Source of the DNA: DASTGO01 sp035719045
GTDB taxonomy: Bacteria; Actinomycetota; Actinomycetes; Actinomycetales; Kineosporiaceae
DNA: 30,787 nucleotides
Assembly: GCA_035719045.1 (NCBI GenBank)
Contig: DASTGO010000155.1
Span: 1 to 30,787 of the forward strand
Reading direction: 5' to 3'
Part shown: positions 28,189-30,787 of the stretch, one piece after another
Position numbering within the stretch: position 1 is the stretch's first letter
Layout: every line of letters starts with the position of its first letter
Made by a program: the position numbers and the translations under genes
Notes under the pieces: generated by a model
What the model saw: only the letters and a program-made list of their open reading frames with translations
What the model was told of the DNA's origin: nothing
The model's database searches: none

Positions 28189-30048
28189 TCAGAACGCGTC
28201 CTCCGGCAACTCCATCAGCGCGTTGTCGGTCGCCTCGGTGATCTGCCGCTCGGCAGCCAGCTTCGGCAGGACCTGGCGGGTGAAGAACCGGGCCGCGGCG
28301 ACTTTGCCCTGGTAGAACGAGCGGTCCGCCGCCGACAGGTCGTCCCCGGAGTCCAGCCGGGACTGGGCGAGCTCCGCCTGCTGCAGCAGCAGCCAGCCGA
28401 TCACCAGGTCACCGGAGGCCAGCAGCAGCCGCGTCGTGTTCTGCCCGACCTTGTAGACGTTGGTGATCTCGCCACCCTCGGCCCGCGGGTCCGACGCCAT
28501 CAGCTGGCCGACCAGGTAGCCGACGATGCCCTGGACGTCCTCCAGCGCCCGGCCGAGCAGGTCCCGCTCGACCGCGAGCCTGCCGTCGCCGCCCTCGGCC
28601 TTGGCGAACTCGCCGATCCGCTGCGCGATGTGGGCCAGCGCCTGCCCCCGGTCCCGGACGATCTTCCGGAAGAAGAAGTCCATGCCCTGGATCGCCGTGG
28701 TGCCCTCGTAGAGGGTGTCGATCTTGGCGTCCCGGACGTACTGCTCCAGCGGATAGTCCTGCAGGAAACCCGAACCACCGAAGGTCTGCAGGCCCTCGGT
28801 GCCCAGCAGCACCCACGACCGTTCCGAGCCGACGCCCTTGACCAGGGGCAGCAGCAGGTCGTTCAGCCGCTCGGCGAGTTCGTCGGTCTCGCCGCGGGCC
28901 TGCGCGGCGGCCACGGCGTCCTGCTGACTCGCGGTGTAGAGGACCAGCGCCCGCAGACCCTCGGAGTACGCCTTCTGGGTCATCAGCGAGCGGCGGACGT
29001 CCGGGTGGTGGGTGATCGTCACCCGCGGGGCGGACTTGTCGGTCTGCCGGGTCAGGTCCGCTCCCTGCACCCGGTTCCTGGCGTAGTCCAGCGCGTTGAG
29101 GTACCCGGTGGACAGGGTCGCGATCGCCTTGGTGCCGACCATCATCCGGGCGGCCTCGATGATGTGGAACATCTGTGCGATGCCGTCGTGGACGTCGCCG
29201 AGCAGGGTGCCGACGGCCGGCAGGTCGTCCACCTCGCCGAACCGGACCTCGCAGGTGGTGGACACCTTCAGGCCCATCTTGTGCTCGACGTTGGTGACGA
29301 AGACCCCGTTGCGCTCGCCGATCGCGCCGGTCTCCAGGTCGACCTGGAACTTCGGGACGACGAACAGGGACAGGCCCTTGGTGCCGGGGCCGTGGCCCTC
29401 GGGGCGGGCCAGCACGAGGTGGACGATGTTGTCGAAGATGTCCGCCTCGCCGGAGGTGATGAACCGCTTCACCCCGCTGATGTGCCAGGTACCGTCCGGC
29501 TGCTGCACGGCCTTGGTCCGCCCGGCGCCCACGTCGGAGCCGGCGTCCGGCTCGGTGAGCACCATGGTGGAGCCCCAGTGCTGGTCCACGATGTGCTTGG
29601 CCAGCATCTTCTGGTCGTCGTTGCCGAGCAGCCAGAGCACCTTGGCGAAGGCGTGACCGGAGGCGAACATGTGGATCGCGGGGTTGGAGCCGAGGACCAG
29701 CTCGGCGATCGCCCAGCGCAGGGTGGGCGGGACGGCGGTCCCGCCCAGCTCCACGGGAACGTCGGTGCGCCACCACTCGCCGTCCAGATACGCCTGGTAG
29801 GACCGCTTGAAGTCCTCGGGAAGGGTCGCGGTGTGGGTCTTCGGGTCGAAGACCGGCGGGTTGCGGTCGCTGCTGACCAGCGAGGGGGCGAGATCCTCGA
29901 CCGCGAGGCGGCAGACCTCGGCGAGCATCTCGCGCGCGGTGTCGGCGTCCAGGTCGGCATATTCGCCGGCGCCGAGGACCTGGTCGCGGCCTAGCCACTC
30001 GAACAGGTTGAACTCGATATCGCGCAGGTTCGGCTTGTAGTGGCTCAT
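28189..30048 (-). CDS. fadE5: Acyl-CoA dehydrogenase, FadE5 type
   Basis: Catalyses the first alpha,beta-dehydrogenation of acyl-CoA in beta-oxidation, using FAD and an electron-transfer flavoprotein. The 619-residue protein matches mycobacterial FadE5 as I remember it along its whole length. It starts MSHYKPNLRDIEFNLFEWLG, has DRNPPVFDPKTH, the FAD/substrate segment GSTMVLTEPDAGSDVGAGRT, NGVFVTNVEHKMGLK and RMMVGTKAIATLSTGYLNAL. The catalytic Glu is at E448 in KIDTLYEGTTAIQ. The extra C-terminal domain of this subfamily (about 475-619) is present and ends ALMELPEDAF. FadE5 is known for broad chain-length specificity. ATG 30048 has GGAGGG upstream. It is a single-gene unit divergent from a MarR-type regulator, with two palindromes between. 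Confidence 0.95.
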   Translation of the reverse strand: MSHYKPNLRDIEFNLFEWLGRDQVLGAGEYADLDADTAREMLAEVCRLAVEDLAPSLVSSDRNPPVFDPKTHTATLPEDFKRSYQAYLDGEWWRTDVPVELGGTAVPPTLRWAIAELVLGSNPAIHMFASGHAFAKVLWLLGNDDQKMLAKHIVDQHWGSTMVLTEPDAGSDVGAGRTKAVQQPDGTWHISGVKRFITSGEADIFDNIVHLVLARPEGHGPGTKGLSLFVVPKFQVDLETGAIGERNGVFVTNVEHKMGLKVSTTCEVRFGEVDDLPAVGTLLGDVHDGIAQMFHIIEAARMMVGTKAIATLSTGYLNALDYARNRVQGADLTRQTDKSAPRVTITHHPDVRRSLMTQKAYSEGLRALVLYTASQQDAVAAAQARGETDELAERLNDLLLPLVKGVGSERSWVLLGTEGLQTFGGSGFLQDYPLEQYVRDAKIDTLYEGTTAIQGMDFFFRKIVRDRGQALAHIAQRIGEFAKAEGGDGRLAVERDLLGRALEDVQGIVGYLVGQLMASDPRAEGGEITNVYKVGQNTTRLLLASGDLVIGWLLLQQAELAQSRLDSGDDLSAADRSFYQGKVAAARFFTRQVLPKLAAERQITEATDNALMELPEDAF

Positions 30049-30089
30049 GGGGGCCCTCCGGCAAGAGCGGGTCACGGAGACGAGAGCAC

Positions 30090-30107
30090 GGTTACCGTTC
30101 AGTAACC
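30090..30107. promoter_or_regulatory. Palindrome 1 upstream of fadE5
   Basis: GGTTAC, CGTTCA, GTAACC: perfect 6-bp arms, 42 bases before the fadE5 start. It is a likely repressor site, with its centre 25 bases from the centre of palindrome 2. Confidence 0.6.
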
Positions 30108-30117
30108 AACATCATGC

Positions 30118-30129
30118 TACCCGCGGGTA
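30118..30129. promoter_or_regulatory. Palindrome 2 upstream of fadE5
   Basis: TACCCGCGGGTA, a perfect 12-bp palindrome. With one mismatch it extends to GCTACCCGCGGGTAAC. It shares the TAC(C)...GTAA halves of palindrome 1. TAGCAT on the minus strand (30114-30119) is a possible fadE5 -10 overlapping it. Confidence 0.6.
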
Positions 30130-30270
30130 ACTTCTGCAAGCCGGTGGGCTCCGATCCGTGCCTGCTCCCCCGAAGGACCTAGGTCGCGGCAATCATGCGG
30201 CCCCGCTGATTACCTTCCGCACAGCGCTGTCTGCTCAGGGTGCTGCGGCGCGGTGAGGCGAGGAGGTGCC

Positions 30271-30787
30271 GTGACCGCGATGACGAGCCTGGCGGAGATC
30301 GAGGTATGCCCGGCGGCGCAGCTTTCCGGCATTCCGGCCGGGCGGACCGACGAGTCCGCCGTCCCCGACGGTCCGATGGTCGTCATCGAGGCACTCAACC
30401 GGGCGGCGTCAGCCGTCCGCCACCATGTCGAGCAGGCGGTACTGCGCGGCGCGGACCTGAGTTGGACCGGCTATGCCGTCCTGGTCCTCACCTGTGAACA
30501 GCGTTCGGTGGAGACCCGGGCTGCGGCCGCCGCCATCGGGATCTCCCGGGGCACGCTGACCGGAGTCGTGCGCACCCTGGAGAGCAAGGGGTTGGTCCGC
30601 CGGATGCCGCACTGCCGCGACGGGCGGCTGGTGCTGCTGGAGCCCACCACCGCGGGGCGCCGCCTGGCCCGTCGGTTGGGCCCCCGGGTGCGCAGCGCGG
30701 AGGACTTCGCCATCGGCAGCCTGAACCTCGGCGAGCGGGCGGCCCTGACCGGACTGCTCGGCCGGGTGGTCGCCGACCTGAGCCCGG
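30271..30787 (+). CDS. MarR-type transcriptional regulator, 3' end beyond the window
   Basis: The reading frame is open to the window end; 172 residues are visible. After about 35 variable residues the winged-helix domain shows VIEALNRAASAVRHHVEQAV and LSWTGYAVLVLTCEQ. The recognition helix follows in AAAAIGISRGTLTGVVRTLE, and the wing is KGLVRRMPHCRDGRLVLLEP. The C-terminal dimerisation helices begin at LNLGERAALTGLLGRVV. GTG 30271 follows GAGGAGG with a 4-base spacer. It is divergent from fadE5, so it is a good candidate for the protein binding the palindromes between them, possibly with an acyl-CoA or fatty-acid ligand. Confidence 0.85.
   Translation, partial: MTAMTSLAEIEVCPAAQLSGIPAGRTDESAVPDGPMVVIEALNRAASAVRHHVEQAVLRGADLSWTGYAVLVLTCEQRSVETRAAAAAIGISRGTLTGVVRTLESKGLVRRMPHCRDGRLVLLEPTTAGRRLARRLGPRVRSAEDFAIGSLNLGERAALTGLLGRVVADLSP

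Noticed and set aside
1..30787. Search for CRISPR arrays, tRNA/rRNA genes, insertion sequences, integrases and defence genes.
   Set aside because: No regular spacer-repeat array, no cloverleaf or rRNA-like sequence, and no transposase, recombinase or nuclease motif was recognised by eye.

Overview
The window comes from a high-GC Actinomycetota chromosome. G or C dominates third codon positions almost throughout, several starts are GTG behind strong GGAGG-type ribosome binding sites, and 4-base GTGA stop/start overlaps recur. Family content fits: a PimE-like GT87 mannosyltransferase, a mycobacterial-type FadE5, a fused CopD-CtaG protein, an ECF sigma factor with a membrane partner, and a propionibacterial-type methylmalonyl-CoA carboxytransferase (transcarboxylase). 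The last favours a relative of the Propionibacteriales, but the genus cannot be fixed from sequence alone. I see no rRNA, tRNA, CRISPR array, transposase, integrase or phage gene. This is ordinary chromosome with catabolic modules.

Layout. Positions 1-2807: the 5' end of an exported protein (minus), a divergent GT87 mannosyltransferase, and a Gly/His/Pro-rich membrane-anchored protein preceded by a 10-bp inverted repeat. 3036-6751: a three-gene 2-oxoacid dehydrogenase operon (E1 alpha, E1 beta, E2, branched-chain type) closed by a 16-bp perfect hairpin. 6890-9443 (minus): a DUF5317 membrane protein with a very long disordered tail, and upstream of it a 30-residue membrane microprotein. 9884-12489 (minus): a MarR regulator and a DHA2-type MFS exporter. 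12827-15255: a nitrilase-superfamily hydrolase translationally coupled to a GH32-type glycosidase. 15395-17464: CopD-CtaG. 17922-21747: transcarboxylase 5S, 12S, a small fourth protein, and the 1.3S biotin carrier. 21805-23459: glutaminase (minus) divergent from an Lrp/AsnC regulator. 23601-26144 (minus): a dimethylglycine/sarcosine dehydrogenase-like flavoprotein. 26329-27887 (minus): ECF sigma factor and putative membrane anti-sigma factor. 28189-30787: FadE5 (minus) divergent from a MarR-type regulator cut by the window end.

How it fits together. The metabolic genes centre on acyl-CoA and amino-acid carbon. The branched-chain-type dehydrogenase yields acyl-CoAs, FadE5 starts beta-oxidation, and transcarboxylase moves a carboxyl group between methylmalonyl-CoA and pyruvate. 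Glutaminase and the one-carbon flavoprotein handle amino-acid nitrogen and methyl groups. The best leads for something undescribed are the fourth transcarboxylase-operon protein, the 30-residue microprotein with its hairpin upstream of DUF5317, the nitrilase-GH32 coupled pair, the paired palindromes between fadE5 and its MarR neighbour, and several unassigned palindromic sites. No wholly novel multi-gene defence or mobile system is visible.
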